Shown here one piece after another: positions 45,304 through 53,990 of a DNA stretch of 64,000 nt. Position 1 is the first letter of the stretch. The number at the start of each line of letters is the position of its first letter. Under the pieces are notes generated by a model. That model worked only from the letters and a program-made list of their open reading frames with translations, did not search any database and was not told the origin of the DNA. Origin of the DNA: an uncultured Eubacteriales bacterium (GTDB taxonomy: Bacteria; Bacillota; Clostridia; Saccharofermentanales; Saccharofermentanaceae); contig OMWK01000006.1 of assembly GCA_900314745.1 (NCBI GenBank), forward strand, positions 1 through 64,000, in the 5' to 3' direction. A program made the translations under genes and the position numbers.

Positions 45304-46230
45304 TCATTCGAATAAGGGCGTAGAGAAATATCTCTCTGCCGTATCGGGAAGGATCGTGACTACAGTCTTCCCCTCACCGAGCTTCCTTGCAAGCTTCAAT
45401 GCACCTGCGACATTTGTGCCCGAGGATATTCCGCAGAGTATGCCCTCCCGGGATGCCAGAAGCTTCGACATACTCAGGGCCTCTTCATCGGTAATGATGG
45501 CAATGTCATCGTAGATGGAAGTATCGAGTATCGCGGGTATCAGTCCGTCGCCTATTCCCATCTGAATGTGGGTTCCTATAGAACCGCCGGAGAGAATTGC
45601 TGCATGCTCCGGCTCTGCCGCCCAGATAACGGTTCGGGGATCAGCTTCCTTCAAGGCCTTGCCAATACCGGTTATAGTACCGCCGGTTCCGATTCCCGAG
45701 ACGAATCCGTCGACGGGACCTTGAACGGCATCGAGTATCTCACGGGCAGTGCCTTCATACTGAGCCTTAACATTTGCCGGATTCTCAAACTGCTGAGGGA
45801 TGAACACTCTCGGATCTTCCCTCTTCATCTTCTCTGCAATCTCTATGCACTCCTTGATGGCGCGGCCTATGTCTCCGTCATCATGTGTTAATACGACTTT
45901 TGCACCGTAATGCTCTACGAGTTTTCTTCTCTCGACACTTACGGAATCGGGCATGATTATCACAGTCTCATAGCCTCTTACGGCTCCGATGAGAGCGAGT
46001 CCTATGCCCTGGTTGCCTGAGGTAGGCTCAACTATTATGCTGTCCGGACCGATAAGCCCGTCCTTCTCGGCCTGCTCTATCATGCTTAACGCCGTCCTGG
46101 TCTTGACGGAACCTCCTACATTGAGACCCTCGAACTTAACAAGAACATCGGCACATCCGTCAGGCACAACTCTTTGCAGTTTTATAAGCGGTGTATTTCC
46201 CACCGCATCAAGTATTGAATTACATATCAT
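45304..46230 (-). CDS. cysK: cysteine synthase (O-acetylserine sulfhydrylase)
   Basis: The 308-residue PLP enzyme makes cysteine from O-acetylserine and sulfide. The PLP lysine is in NVGGSVKTRTALSM (K near residue 43), with TSGNQGIGLA and the phosphate-binding GTGGTITGIGK. The N-terminal NTPLIKLQRV is also typical. It starts directly after the GH3 gene stop, with no clear ribosome binding site, so it is likely coupled to it. Length is normal. Confidence 0.95.
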   Translation of the reverse strand: MICNSILDAVGNTPLIKLQRVVPDGCADVLVKFEGLNVGGSVKTRTALSMIEQAEKDGLIGPDSIIVEPTSGNQGIGLALIGAVRGYETVIIMPDSVSVERRKLVEHYGAKVVLTHDDGDIGRAIKECIEIAEKMKREDPRVFIPQQFENPANVKAQYEGTAREILDAVQGPVDGFVSGIGTGGTITGIGKALKEADPRTVIWAAEPEHAAILSGGSIGTHIQMGIGDGLIPAILDTSIYDDIAIITDEEALSMSKLLASREGILCGISSGTNVAGALKLARKLGEGKTVVTILPDTAERYFSTPLFE

Positions 46231-46233
46231 ATA

Positions 46234-48444
46234 TCAGAACGTCACCATTATCTTAATCAGGTCTTCGTCCTTAGAACTGTGGCCTGCCATTACTTCAAAC
46301 TGACCGGGTTCGATAACCCGTCTCTCATCGGGAAGAACAACCGTGAAGGCATCCTCATCGATCTTAATCTTCAATGCCCTGCTCTCGCCCGGCATGAGCT
46401 CCACTCTGTCGAATCCGACGAGGTTCTTAACCGCAGTCATGACTGAACTTACTACATCGTTTACATAGATCTGTACAGTCTCCGTACCCTTGAAGTCACC
46501 GGTGTTGGTAACTGTTACATATACGGTGTTGGTCTCCTTGTCAAAAGCGAGTTCGGAATACTCGAACTTCGTATAAGACAGGCCTTCACCAAATGCAAAG
46601 AGCGGATCCTTCGGGCAGTCTACGTATCTTCCTTCATGCCAGCCCGGGAACTGGTTGTAGTATACGGGAACCTGACCCGTGAGCACGGGGAAAGATATCG
46701 GAAGTCTTCCGGACGGATTGATCTTACCGAATATTACCTCAGCGACTGCCTGTCCTCCGAACATACCGCCGTTAAATGCGCATATGAGCGCATCTGAACG
46801 TCCTGCAATCTCAGGTATGGCAAGGGGCTTCGAAGATATGAGGACCGTTACCATCGGTATGTTGAATTTGCTCAGTACGCGGACCAGAGCAGCCTGCATG
46901 CCTGACGGTTCGAGATTTGCCCTGTCGTTATACTCACCGACCTGGTTATAGTTATCGCCGATCGCGACTACGATAAGATCACAGTCCCTCGCCATCCTCG
47001 CGGCTTCGCTTACCAGAGGCATCTCCTGATAATAATCGGCATTGTAAGCATTATCCTCATAGCACATCTCCATAAACTCGGGGATGCCGGGATAATTGCC
47101 CTTGTAATAGTATCTTCTGTTGACGCTGCACCCGTATGAGTAGCAGACCTCGATGCCCGTGCCCTCACACTGCTTCCTGATTCCTTCAAGCAAAGTAACG
47201 AAGGGACGCTGAGGCTCCTTCTCGATACCGGGAACAGGATGCGTAAAATACGTCCAGTCGCCGTACTGGGCTCTGATATCATCAGCATTCGGACCTATGA
47301 CACCGATCTTCCTGATCTTCTTATCAGGCGTTACCGGCAGGACACCGTTATTCTTAAGAAGAACAACGCCGTCACGTGCAGCTTCCAGTGCAGTATCAAG
47401 ATGCTCCTGACATCCGATGCTTCCGGGAACGCCCTTCTTCAAAGGCTTCTCCCAAAGTCCGAGGCGGAGCTTGACTTTTAGGATGTGCTTTACGGCCTCG
47501 TCAAGATAACTCTCATTGATCTTGCCCTGCTTGACCTGATCGATGATCGCATCGTAGAACTCCAGAGTTGACATGATCATATCGTTGCCGGCCTTCGCCG
47601 CAGCATTGGATGCTTCACCGTGATCGGCACATACCTTCTGGCGTCTAATGAGTGCATTAACGGTATCCCAGTCAGTTACAAGGAATCCGTCGAATCCGAG
47701 CTCATCCCTCAGAAGTCCGCGGAGCACCTTCTCGTTAGCCGTCAGCGGAGTTCCGTCAATGGAGCCGTACGCAGTCATGAACGTCGCACATCCCGCATCA
47801 ACGGCCTTCTTAAACGGAGGCAGGAACTCGTCCCTTATCTTACGCATCGTGATCTCCGTATCATACGAATCACGCGCACCGGTGGCTTCACCGTAAGCGA
47901 TAAAGTGCTTGGCACAGGCAAGTATCGCCGTGTCGTCACTTAAGTCCTCGCCCTGATATCCCTTGATGATCGATACGCCGAGCTCTCCAGACAGATACTT
48001 ATCTTCTCCGAATGTCTCGTTCGTCCTTCCCCATCTCGGATCTCTCGCGAGACAGAGTATCGGTGAGAACGTCCACTGTATTCCTTCTGTCGCGACCTCG
48101 GTAGCAGTTATATGTCCAATCTTCTCAACAAGCTCCCTGTTCCAGCTGCACGCCATTGCGAGCTGTGACGGGAATATGGTCGCATCCTTGTTGAGGCAGT
48201 GGCCGTGCACGGCGTCTATTCCGAATATCGTAGGTATCTTAAGCCTTGATTCCTCACACGATATGCGGGACAGTTCCCTCATGTCGTCGCCTAATACATT
48301 GAGGAAAGAACCGACTCCCTTCCTGGCCCACTCTCTTGCAGCCTCCATGCCGACAACGGACACGGGAACCTGAAGCATCTGAGCAGCCTTCTCTTCAACT
48401 GTCATCTCGGAAATCAATTTGTCGATAAATGCATTTTGTTCCAT
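46234..48444 (-). CDS. GH3 beta-glucosidase, cytoplasmic
   Basis: The 736-residue glycoside hydrolase has the GH3 N-terminal barrel (FGIDAVHGHC, WTFSPILCLARDPRWGRTNE, ACAKHFIAYG) with nucleophile Asp in GFLVTDWDTVNAL, the C-terminal alpha/beta sandwich (KKIRKIGVIGPNAD), and a fibronectin-III-like end (VTVTNTGDFKGTETVQIYV). No signal peptide is present, so it hydrolyses imported beta-glucosides. I set the start at the ATG at 48444, 9 bases after GAGG; 48453 and 48486 are alternatives. Confidence 0.94.
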   Translation of the reverse strand: MEQNAFIDKLISEMTVEEKAAQMLQVPVSVVGMEAAREWARKGVGSFLNVLGDDMRELSRISCEESRLKIPTIFGIDAVHGHCLNKDATIFPSQLAMACSWNRELVEKIGHITATEVATEGIQWTFSPILCLARDPRWGRTNETFGEDKYLSGELGVSIIKGYQGEDLSDDTAILACAKHFIAYGEATGARDSYDTEITMRKIRDEFLPPFKKAVDAGCATFMTAYGSIDGTPLTANEKVLRGLLRDELGFDGFLVTDWDTVNALIRRQKVCADHGEASNAAAKAGNDMIMSTLEFYDAIIDQVKQGKINESYLDEAVKHILKVKLRLGLWEKPLKKGVPGSIGCQEHLDTALEAARDGVVLLKNNGVLPVTPDKKIRKIGVIGPNADDIRAQYGDWTYFTHPVPGIEKEPQRPFVTLLEGIRKQCEGTGIEVCYSYGCSVNRRYYYKGNYPGIPEFMEMCYEDNAYNADYYQEMPLVSEAARMARDCDLIVVAIGDNYNQVGEYNDRANLEPSGMQAALVRVLSKFNIPMVTVLISSKPLAIPEIAGRSDALICAFNGGMFGGQAVAEVIFGKINPSGRLPISFPVLTGQVPVYYNQFPGWHEGRYVDCPKDPLFAFGEGLSYTKFEYSELAFDKETNTVYVTVTNTGDFKGTETVQIYVNDVVSSVMTAVKNLVGFDRVELMPGESRALKIKIDEDAFTVVLPDERRVIEPGQFEVMAGHSSKDEDLIKIMVTF

Positions 48445-48475
48445 AGATTCCATCCTCGTTTTTATAGTCTTTGAA

Positions 48476-49252
48476 TTATAAATCATTTTGGTAATTATCC
48501 ATATACCGCTTCACTTCGCGGCTCACTTCTTCGAGCTTGCGGTTGGTATCGGGATTATCAAGCCTGGTGTTCATTAGCTTATCAAGGTAACCCTGTTCCT
48601 TAAGCATGACTATGCTCTCCCTGTAGTATATCCCGTACACGAGAGAAATGTGAGAGACAAGTGTATCTGCAGGAGTCTTCTTAAGGCTTCTTAATACCGT
48701 GACATGGTTAAGACTCGCCTCCACGACTTCGTCCGTAAGAGCGGAATTCATAAGTTCCTTCCGCGTCGTATCATAGACTACTTCCTTGGGAAACTCATCG
48801 TTAACACGGAAGATATCGATCTTATCGGCATCCCTGATTATCTTGCTGAACATGAGTCTTCGCGCATCCGGGTCCTCACCCAGCACAAAGAGATTGTGGG
48901 CTCTTATCGCGGTCTCGATGTAATCGTAATAAGACTCGTCCTCCAGAAATCTTCTTATGAGTCCCTCTTCGAAAAGCAGATCCGCACCGAACTTCGCGTG
49001 ATCAATGGAATCCGCATCAACAAAGGTATGGAACCTTCGAAGCTGCTCGAATCTTCCTATGTCGTGAAGCATTCCTATGAGCCATGCAAGATCCGTATCT
49101 TCCCCGTTAAGATCGAGACTTCGGGCTATCCTCTCGGAATTTTCTGCAACCTTATAGGTGTGCACAACCTTGAGCCTTATCTTGTCATCCGTAATATCGT
49201 AATCCGATACGTATTCCTTAAAAAACCGTGTGACCTTTGCCCTGTCGATCAT
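48476..49252 (-). CDS. HD-domain phosphohydrolase
   Basis: The 258-residue protein has the HD metal-binding pattern: KVVHTYKVAENSERIA (first His), WLIGMLHDIGRFEQ (HD), then DHAKFGADLL and AIRAHN, and K-I-I-R-D-A-D-K-I-D as the last Asp. The domain is of the YfbR/nucleotidase or ppGpp-hydrolase class; the substrate is unknown. The ATG at 49252 overlaps the hydrogenase-like gene's stop (ATGTGATG arrangement), so the genes are coupled. Confidence 0.88.
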   Translation of the reverse strand: MIDRAKVTRFFKEYVSDYDITDDKIRLKVVHTYKVAENSERIARSLDLNGEDTDLAWLIGMLHDIGRFEQLRRFHTFVDADSIDHAKFGADLLFEEGLIRRFLEDESYYDYIETAIRAHNLFVLGEDPDARRLMFSKIIRDADKIDIFRVNDEFPKEVVYDTTRKELMNSALTDEVVEASLNHVTVLRSLKKTPADTLVSHISLVYGIYYRESIVMLKEQGYLDKLMNTRLDNPDTNRKLEEVSREVKRYMDNYQNDL

Positions 49253-50730
49253 CACATATGCCCGTCCCTGAACATCGAGAACTTATCCATCGGATAATTC
49301 TTAAGATTATCAAGGACTCCTCTGTCATCTGCTTTATCAAGAAGCTCGTTCCTGGCCTTCGTGATCTCAGCCTCGGTCTTATGCTTGGAAGGTCCGCCGA
49401 CACATCCTCCGGGGCAGATCATGCCCTCGATGAAGTCCGCATCTATCCTGTCGGCTTTAAGCAGGAGAAGTGCCTTTCGACATTCGTCGCCGCCTGCGCA
49501 GCGCTCAAGCTTGATCTGTGAAGTGTCGCAGCCGTGCTCGCGCATTACCTCCATGACGGCATTGGCTACGCCGCCGCTCGTCGCGAATCTCTTGCCCCAG
49601 ACGGAAGCCTGCTGATAGCCGTCGTCCAGAGGCTTGATCTCCATGTCCTTCGAACGGATGAGAGCACGGAGCTCACCGTATGTAACCGCATAGTCTGCAG
49701 TACCCGGGATCGTCTTGTCGTTAGCCTCCGACTTCTTCGCAATGCAGGGTCCTATGAATACCGTGACGCATCCGGGGTGCGTAAGCTTAAGGTAGCGGCT
49801 TATCGCGACCATCGGCGATACGGTCTGAGACATATTCTCCTTGTACTGGTCGGGGAAGTGCTTCTTCAGCATGTACTTAAATGCAGGGCAGCAGGAAGTC
49901 GTCATCTTGCGTCCTTCCTTAAGTGCCTCTTCCCACTCCAGAGCCTCATATGCGGCTGTCATGTCACCGCCGAGACCTACCTCGACCATATCGGCGAAGC
50001 CCATGTCCATCAATGTCTTCCTGATCGAACCCATAGTTATGTCGGAACCGAACTGTCCCTCTGTCGCGGGAGCCGCCATCGCGATAACTTCCTTGCCCGC
50101 GAGGATATCCTCGATGATGTTCACGAGATATGTCTTCGAACCGATGGCGCCGAAGGGACAGCTGTGTATGCAGTGTCCGCAGTGAATGCACTTGGTCTCG
50201 TCTATCTGGCACAGACCGTATTCATCGTACGTGATCGCGCCAACGGGGCACGCTCTCTTACAGGGTCTTATCTGATGGATGATAGCCTCGTAAGGGCAGG
50301 CAGCTGCGCACCTGCCGCACTCCTTGCACTTAAGCGGGTCTATCTTCATGTGAAGCTCACCCTTCGATATGGCTTCGAACTTACATGAATTAAGGCAGGC
50401 CTTGCCGAGACAGAATCTGCAGTTATCGGTTACTACATAGGACTGCAGAGGACATGAATCGCAGGCAGGATTGATTACCTGAACAACATTATGATGCTGC
50501 TTGTCAGGCTCAGCCGTGGCGCAAAGTCCCTTGGCAAGACGTATCCTCTGTCTGTTGATCTCGCGCTCCTTATAAACGCAGCAGCGGTACTCGGGCTTGG
50601 GTCCCGGGCTTATCTCGTATATGAGTTTCTCCTCGTTCTCGGAGTTGAGTTCACCCTTCCATGCGAGGCGGCATACCTCCTCCATTATCTTATGCTTAAG
50701 TTTTACTATGCCTTCGTCGTTCTTAACCAT
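49252..50730 (-). CDS. [FeFe]-hydrogenase-like iron-sulfur protein (monomeric, probable sensory or group D type)
   Basis: The 492-residue protein has an N-terminal Cys-rich half with several 4Fe-4S motifs (including C135-C138-C141-C145 and C181-C184-C187-C191) and a C-terminal H-cluster domain. The three signatures are TSCCPAF (278-284), FIGPCIAKK (325-333) and EGMICPGGCVGG (435-446). The four H-cluster ligands (C281, C329, C439, C443) and the adjacent proton-transfer Cys C280 are all present. The residue equivalent to the Met before P-C is Gly, unlike the classical M-P-C. This pattern fits the less studied putative sensory enzymes more than HydA. It follows the phosphodiesterase gene by 2 bases. 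Confidence 0.85.
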   Translation of the reverse strand: MVKNDEGIVKLKHKIMEEVCRLAWKGELNSENEEKLIYEISPGPKPEYRCCVYKEREINRQRIRLAKGLCATAEPDKQHHNVVQVINPACDSCPLQSYVVTDNCRFCLGKACLNSCKFEAISKGELHMKIDPLKCKECGRCAAACPYEAIIHQIRPCKRACPVGAITYDEYGLCQIDETKCIHCGHCIHSCPFGAIGSKTYLVNIIEDILAGKEVIAMAAPATEGQFGSDITMGSIRKTLMDMGFADMVEVGLGGDMTAAYEALEWEEALKEGRKMTTSCCPAFKYMLKKHFPDQYKENMSQTVSPMVAISRYLKLTHPGCVTVFIGPCIAKKSEANDKTIPGTADYAVTYGELRALIRSKDMEIKPLDDGYQQASVWGKRFATSGGVANAVMEVMREHGCDTSQIKLERCAGGDECRKALLLLKADRIDADFIEGMICPGGCVGGPSKHKTEAEITKARNELLDKADDRGVLDNLKNYPMDKFSMFRDGHM

Positions 50731-50732
50731 TT

Positions 50733-51248
50733 TCAGAATTCCTTTATATTAGCTTGACCGTCTTCGATAATGATATATGAGGGGCGGCTCTCCTCCTTCG
50801 GTATCGAAGGAGAACCGGGATTCATGAACCTTATCCCGTCCTTCACGTAATCGTAAACCACATGCGTGTGACCTGACAGGAATACGCTGCCCTCAGTTAA
50901 TACCGGAGGCGTTTTATCAGGGCTGTAGATATGACCGTGGGTAACAAAGAACGCGGTATCACCCGATACGAGGTAAACGTAATCCGCCATCACGGGAAAC
51001 TTCAGAACCATCTGATCGACTTCAGCTTCGCAGTTGCCTCTGACGGCGATTATCTTATCTGCCAGAGGATTAAGAAGCTCTATGACTTTCTTAGGCTGAT
51101 AATGACCGGGGAGGTCATTTCTGGGACCGTGATAGAGGATATCCCCCAGAAGCACCAGACGGTCGGCACCTTCGCTTCTGAAAGCTTCTATCGCCCTTGA
51201 TGTCCAGTATTCGTCACCATGTAAATCGGATACAACGAGAAATTTCAT
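50733..51248 (-). CDS. YfcE/MJ0936-type metallophosphodiesterase
   Basis: The 171-residue protein has calcineurin-like motifs: MKFLVVSDLHGD (D-x-H), LVLLGDILYHGPRND (GD), AVRGNCEAE (GNC in place of GNHE) and ..VTHGH, FLSGHTHV. It binds two metals and cleaves phosphodiesters; the natural substrate is unknown. It heads the operon leading to the [FeFe]-hydrogenase-like gene. Confidence 0.92.
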   Translation of the reverse strand: MKFLVVSDLHGDEYWTSRAIEAFRSEGADRLVLLGDILYHGPRNDLPGHYQPKKVIELLNPLADKIIAVRGNCEAEVDQMVLKFPVMADYVYLVSGDTAFFVTHGHIYSPDKTPPVLTEGSVFLSGHTHVVYDYVKDGIRFMNPGSPSIPKEESRPSYIIIEDGQANIKEF

Positions 51249-51302
51249 TTTTCCCTCCTGAATGTCTTTTCAAATTATATCACGATACGATACAATTCCC
51301 CC

Positions 51303-51677
51303 ATGACTACAGAAGTACGTAAGACGATCCGGGATATAGCAATAATAATAATTGTCGGTTTTTTATATTATCTGTTTTACAGATTCACCGGCCTCGGTAT
51401 TCCCTGCGCGTTTCATGAGATCACCGGGCTTCCCTGCCCCAGCTGCGGAATATCGCACATGTTCATCCACCTCGCGGCATTGGACTTCAAAAGTGCGTTT
51501 AATGACAATCAGTTCCTGTTCTTCACCTGGCCTCTTGTAGCAGCAGAGATCATCTTCATCATCTTCAGACTTGAATCCGGGAAGGATCTTCCAAGGGCAA
51601 ATGTCGCCGCCATAATCACTTTCGCTGTCCTTCTCACCGTATTCGGTGTGATGAGAATCCTCTTTTCTTGGTATTAG
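51303..51677 (+). CDS. DUF2752 membrane protein
   Basis: The 124-residue protein has the DUF2752 signature GIPCAFHEITGLPCPSCGIS (three Cys) and three transmembrane helices (about 10-28, 70-90 and 100-120). Function unknown. No Shine-Dalgarno is seen; TACAAT (51291-51296) ends 6 bases before the ATG, so it may be translated from a leaderless mRNA. A DUF4190 gene follows on the same strand; the two families often occur together. Confidence 0.85.
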   Translation: MTTEVRKTIRDIAIIIIVGFLYYLFYRFTGLGIPCAFHEITGLPCPSCGISHMFIHLAALDFKSAFNDNQFLFFTWPLVAAEIIFIIFRLESGKDLPRANVAAIITFAVLLTVFGVMRILFSWY

Positions 51678-51726
51678 TAACTTTTTTATGATATATTACA
51701 GATAACTTTGCGAAAGGAGAGAAGGT

Positions 51727-52050
51727 ATGGATAACACTAACAACGAAGCACCCCAGTACTATGAGCAGCCCGCTCCTACATGGAACAACGATGCTCCTTC
51801 TGGCGAAGAGGGCAAGACACAGGCTATCTGGGCTTTGGTAACAGGTATCCTCGGTATCATCTGCTGCGGTCCCTGCGCAGTTGCAGCTATCATTCTCGCT
51901 GTAACAGCTAAGAACAAGGGCAACAAGTCAGCTCTTGCTACAGTAGGTCTCGTACTCGGTATTATCGGTTGTGTACTCTGGGTAATCGGCATCATCTACA
52001 ACATAGTCAATCCTGTAGATTATGAAGAGATTATTTCACAGTTCTCCTGA
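51727..52050 (+). CDS. DUF4190 small membrane protein
   Basis: The 107-residue protein has a Pro/Asn-rich soluble start (about 1-30) and two transmembrane helices (35-57 and 68-95) with GILGIICCGPCAVAAIILA. This is the DUF4190 arrangement. GAAAGGAG precedes the ATG, and a strong terminator follows. Codon use is strongly biased, suggesting high expression. Confidence 0.85.
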   Translation: MDNTNNEAPQYYEQPAPTWNNDAPSGEEGKTQAIWALVTGILGIICCGPCAVAAIILAVTAKNKGNKSALATVGLVLGIIGCVLWVIGIIYNIVNPVDYEEIISQFS

Positions 52051-52071
52051 TAAGATACTAACCTGACAAAT

Positions 52072-52107
52072 AAAAAGGGAACTTCTTCGATTGAAGTTCC
52101 CTTTTTA
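52072..52107 (+). terminator. Rho-independent terminator after the DUF4190 gene
   Basis: A 14-bp stem (AAAAAGGGAACTTC with GAAGTTCCCTTTTT) and 7-nt loop end in a T-run on either strand, so it could stop transcription from both sides. Confidence 0.9.
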
Positions 52108-52163
52108 TTAATTCAAAATGCCTATATGTTATAGAAATAAAACCAAATCTTAGGAGGTAAACA

Positions 52164-52277
52164 ATGAGCGAGACCTATGGTCCGCTATTGACTCTTCGTC
52201 GTACATTGGCCTCACCCCTTTCGTGTGTATTTCTCTTCTGTCTTTATGTTAACACCAACCTCATTTTCGTGTGTTAA
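52164..52277 (+). CDS. possible 37-residue hydrophobic peptide
   Basis: An AGGAGG ribosome binding site with a 7-base spacer precedes an ATG at 52164. The frame of 37 codons ends TAA at 52275-52277 and has a hydrophobic C-terminal half (LSCVFLFCLYVNTNLIFVC). No promoter is obvious after the terminator at 52107. It may be a small membrane peptide or toxin-like gene, or a remnant. The region to 52348 holds only an AT-rich palindrome (52321-52338). Confidence 0.35.
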   Translation: MSETYGPLLTLRRTLASPLSCVFLFCLYVNTNLIFVC

Positions 52278-52348
52278 AAGAAAGTGAATAAAATGAGGTA
52301 AAATTGAGTGAAAGCAAATACATTTTCATATGAAAATGCAAAAACAAC

Positions 52349-53545
52349 TCAGAAAGTCTCCGCAAACTGCTTAGCGAGTCTCACGGATCTGCCCCCTGCC
52401 CTGATGGCATAAAGCTCCGCCTTCTGCTCCAGATCCTCATCCTGATAATCTATTTCCCTCGCCTTAAGAAGGCACTTTACGATCTCGATGTAGGTCTGCT
52501 TGTTGGGCCTTTCGAAGAGTATGCGCAGGCCGAAGCGATCAGACAGGCTAAGCTGCTCCGCAATGGTGTCGGACCTGTGTATCTCATTCTCACGCGCAGA
52601 GAAAGTCTCCTTAATCATGTGGCGCCTGTTCGAAGTCGCGTAGATTGCAATATTCTTCCTCGCGCCTGAAGCCGCACCCTCGATAACGGATTTAAGCGAG
52701 CCTATCCTGTCATCGTCGGCATCAAACGAGACGTCGTCTATGAACAGTATGAACTTCATGGGCTCATTAGACAGCTTCTCGATGATCTCGTTGAGGTTAT
52801 GAAGCTCAGCCTTCGGAATCTCCACAAGGCGCGCACCTTTGTCAAAATACATCCTCGCGGCAGACTTCACCGTGGAAGATTTGCCGGTGCCCGCATCGCC
52901 GTAGAGAAGCACATCCTTAAACGGCCTGTTCTCCACAAAAGCACGCGTGTTCTCATAGACCTTGTTCCTCTGTAACTCATAGCAGAACAGGTCGTCCGCG
53001 CTTATCGGATCCGGTGTCGTAACGGGTACGATCTCACCGTTCCTGATCCTGAAGAAATCGTAGCGCGCGTACATGCCGTACCCTCTTGTGGACAGGTTGT
53101 CTATCATCTTCATATAGCGCTTCTTAAAGTCTATATGCGATGACGTGAAGTCAGGCAGGTAGCCGTCATATATCATCTCGTTCTTGAAGTCGTACGAGGT
53201 ATAATTGCCTATCCTCGTCAGAAGGTCGAGTTCGCGCTCGGCAGTGAGAGTCAGAAGCGCGCTGATCTTTGTCGCCTTATCGGGATGTACCGCAGCTTCT
53301 ATCTTGTAGTGTATGAAGGGATTCATGTCGACTTCGAGAGCATCCCATATCGCAGCCGATAAATCGCAGTCCGCCCTGAGCCCGTAAAGCTTCGAGACGA
53401 AGTCGCCGTAACTGTCTATCATGGATTCGATGCTGTAGCCCGGCCCCATCTTAATAAGGAAATCACTGAGGCTCTTCAAAGGCTCCCTGTCCCTTACATT
53501 ACGGAACAAAGCTATGGAACATATCTCTCTAAGAAGATCAGACAT
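52349..53545 (-). CDS. DUF815 family AAA-type ATPase
   Basis: The 398-residue protein has a helical N-terminal half and an AAA core with Walker A LLYGDAGTGKSSTVK, RLVEIPKAEL, Walker B FILFIDDVSFDADD, sensor motif IYATSNRRHM and LSLSDRFGLRI. These are DUF815 landmarks. Its cellular role is not established. It overlaps the YunG-like gene by 8 bp and is the last gene of that unit. Confidence 0.9.
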   Translation of the reverse strand: MSDLLREICSIALFRNVRDREPLKSLSDFLIKMGPGYSIESMIDSYGDFVSKLYGLRADCDLSAAIWDALEVDMNPFIHYKIEAAVHPDKATKISALLTLTAERELDLLTRIGNYTSYDFKNEMIYDGYLPDFTSSHIDFKKRYMKMIDNLSTRGYGMYARYDFFRIRNGEIVPVTTPDPISADDLFCYELQRNKVYENTRAFVENRPFKDVLLYGDAGTGKSSTVKSAARMYFDKGARLVEIPKAELHNLNEIIEKLSNEPMKFILFIDDVSFDADDDRIGSLKSVIEGAASGARKNIAIYATSNRRHMIKETFSARENEIHRSDTIAEQLSLSDRFGLRILFERPNKQTYIEIVKCLLKAREIDYQDEDLEQKAELYAIRAGGRSVRLAKQFAETF

Positions 53546-53987
53546 TAAGAACCTCCTCCAGGCGCTTCCTTAAGCATTCATAACGCAGCCTCTTCTCCTC
53601 TTTGGCGAAGTGGACTTCCCTGAACTGCTCCGGATTGCCCTCATAGCAAAGGCTTGCCGCCTCATCGCCGAACTGTTCTGAAGTCAGGTCGAACACACGA
53701 CCGTCAACTGCGTTATAACAGTGGTAGTTGCCGCCGGGTCTTAATATACCATATACCTTGCCTCCGTAAATATCCTGCACAAGAAAAGCCGTTATCGAAC
53801 ACTGGCCCAGAGTCTTGTTATCCTCAGACCACTCATCCTGCATTCTCGGCGCACACGTCTCCCTGCACCAAATTCCCGAGAGAATGTCATATAAATTGCG
53901 GGGATTGCCCGCGCTTCTATACTTCGGGGCCTTTGGCAGAACATCTGCCGTCTCCCATCCGTAGAATCCGTATTTTGCTTCTGACAT
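53538..53987 (-). CDS. YunG-like protein
   Basis: The 149-residue cytoplasmic protein has the YunG-type pattern: LGQCSITAFLVQDIYGGKVYG with Cys, NYHCYNAVDGRVFDLTSEQFG. The Cys, His and Asp arrangement resembles a papain-like fold, but that is inference. It lies between the GGDEF and DUF815 genes with overlaps or very short gaps. Confidence 0.78.
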   Translation of the reverse strand: MSEAKYGFYGWETADVLPKAPKYRSAGNPRNLYDILSGIWCRETCAPRMQDEWSEDNKTLGQCSITAFLVQDIYGGKVYGILRPGGNYHCYNAVDGRVFDLTSEQFGDEAASLCYEGNPEQFREVHFAKEEKRLRYECLRKRLEEVLNV

Positions 53988-53990
53988 AAC

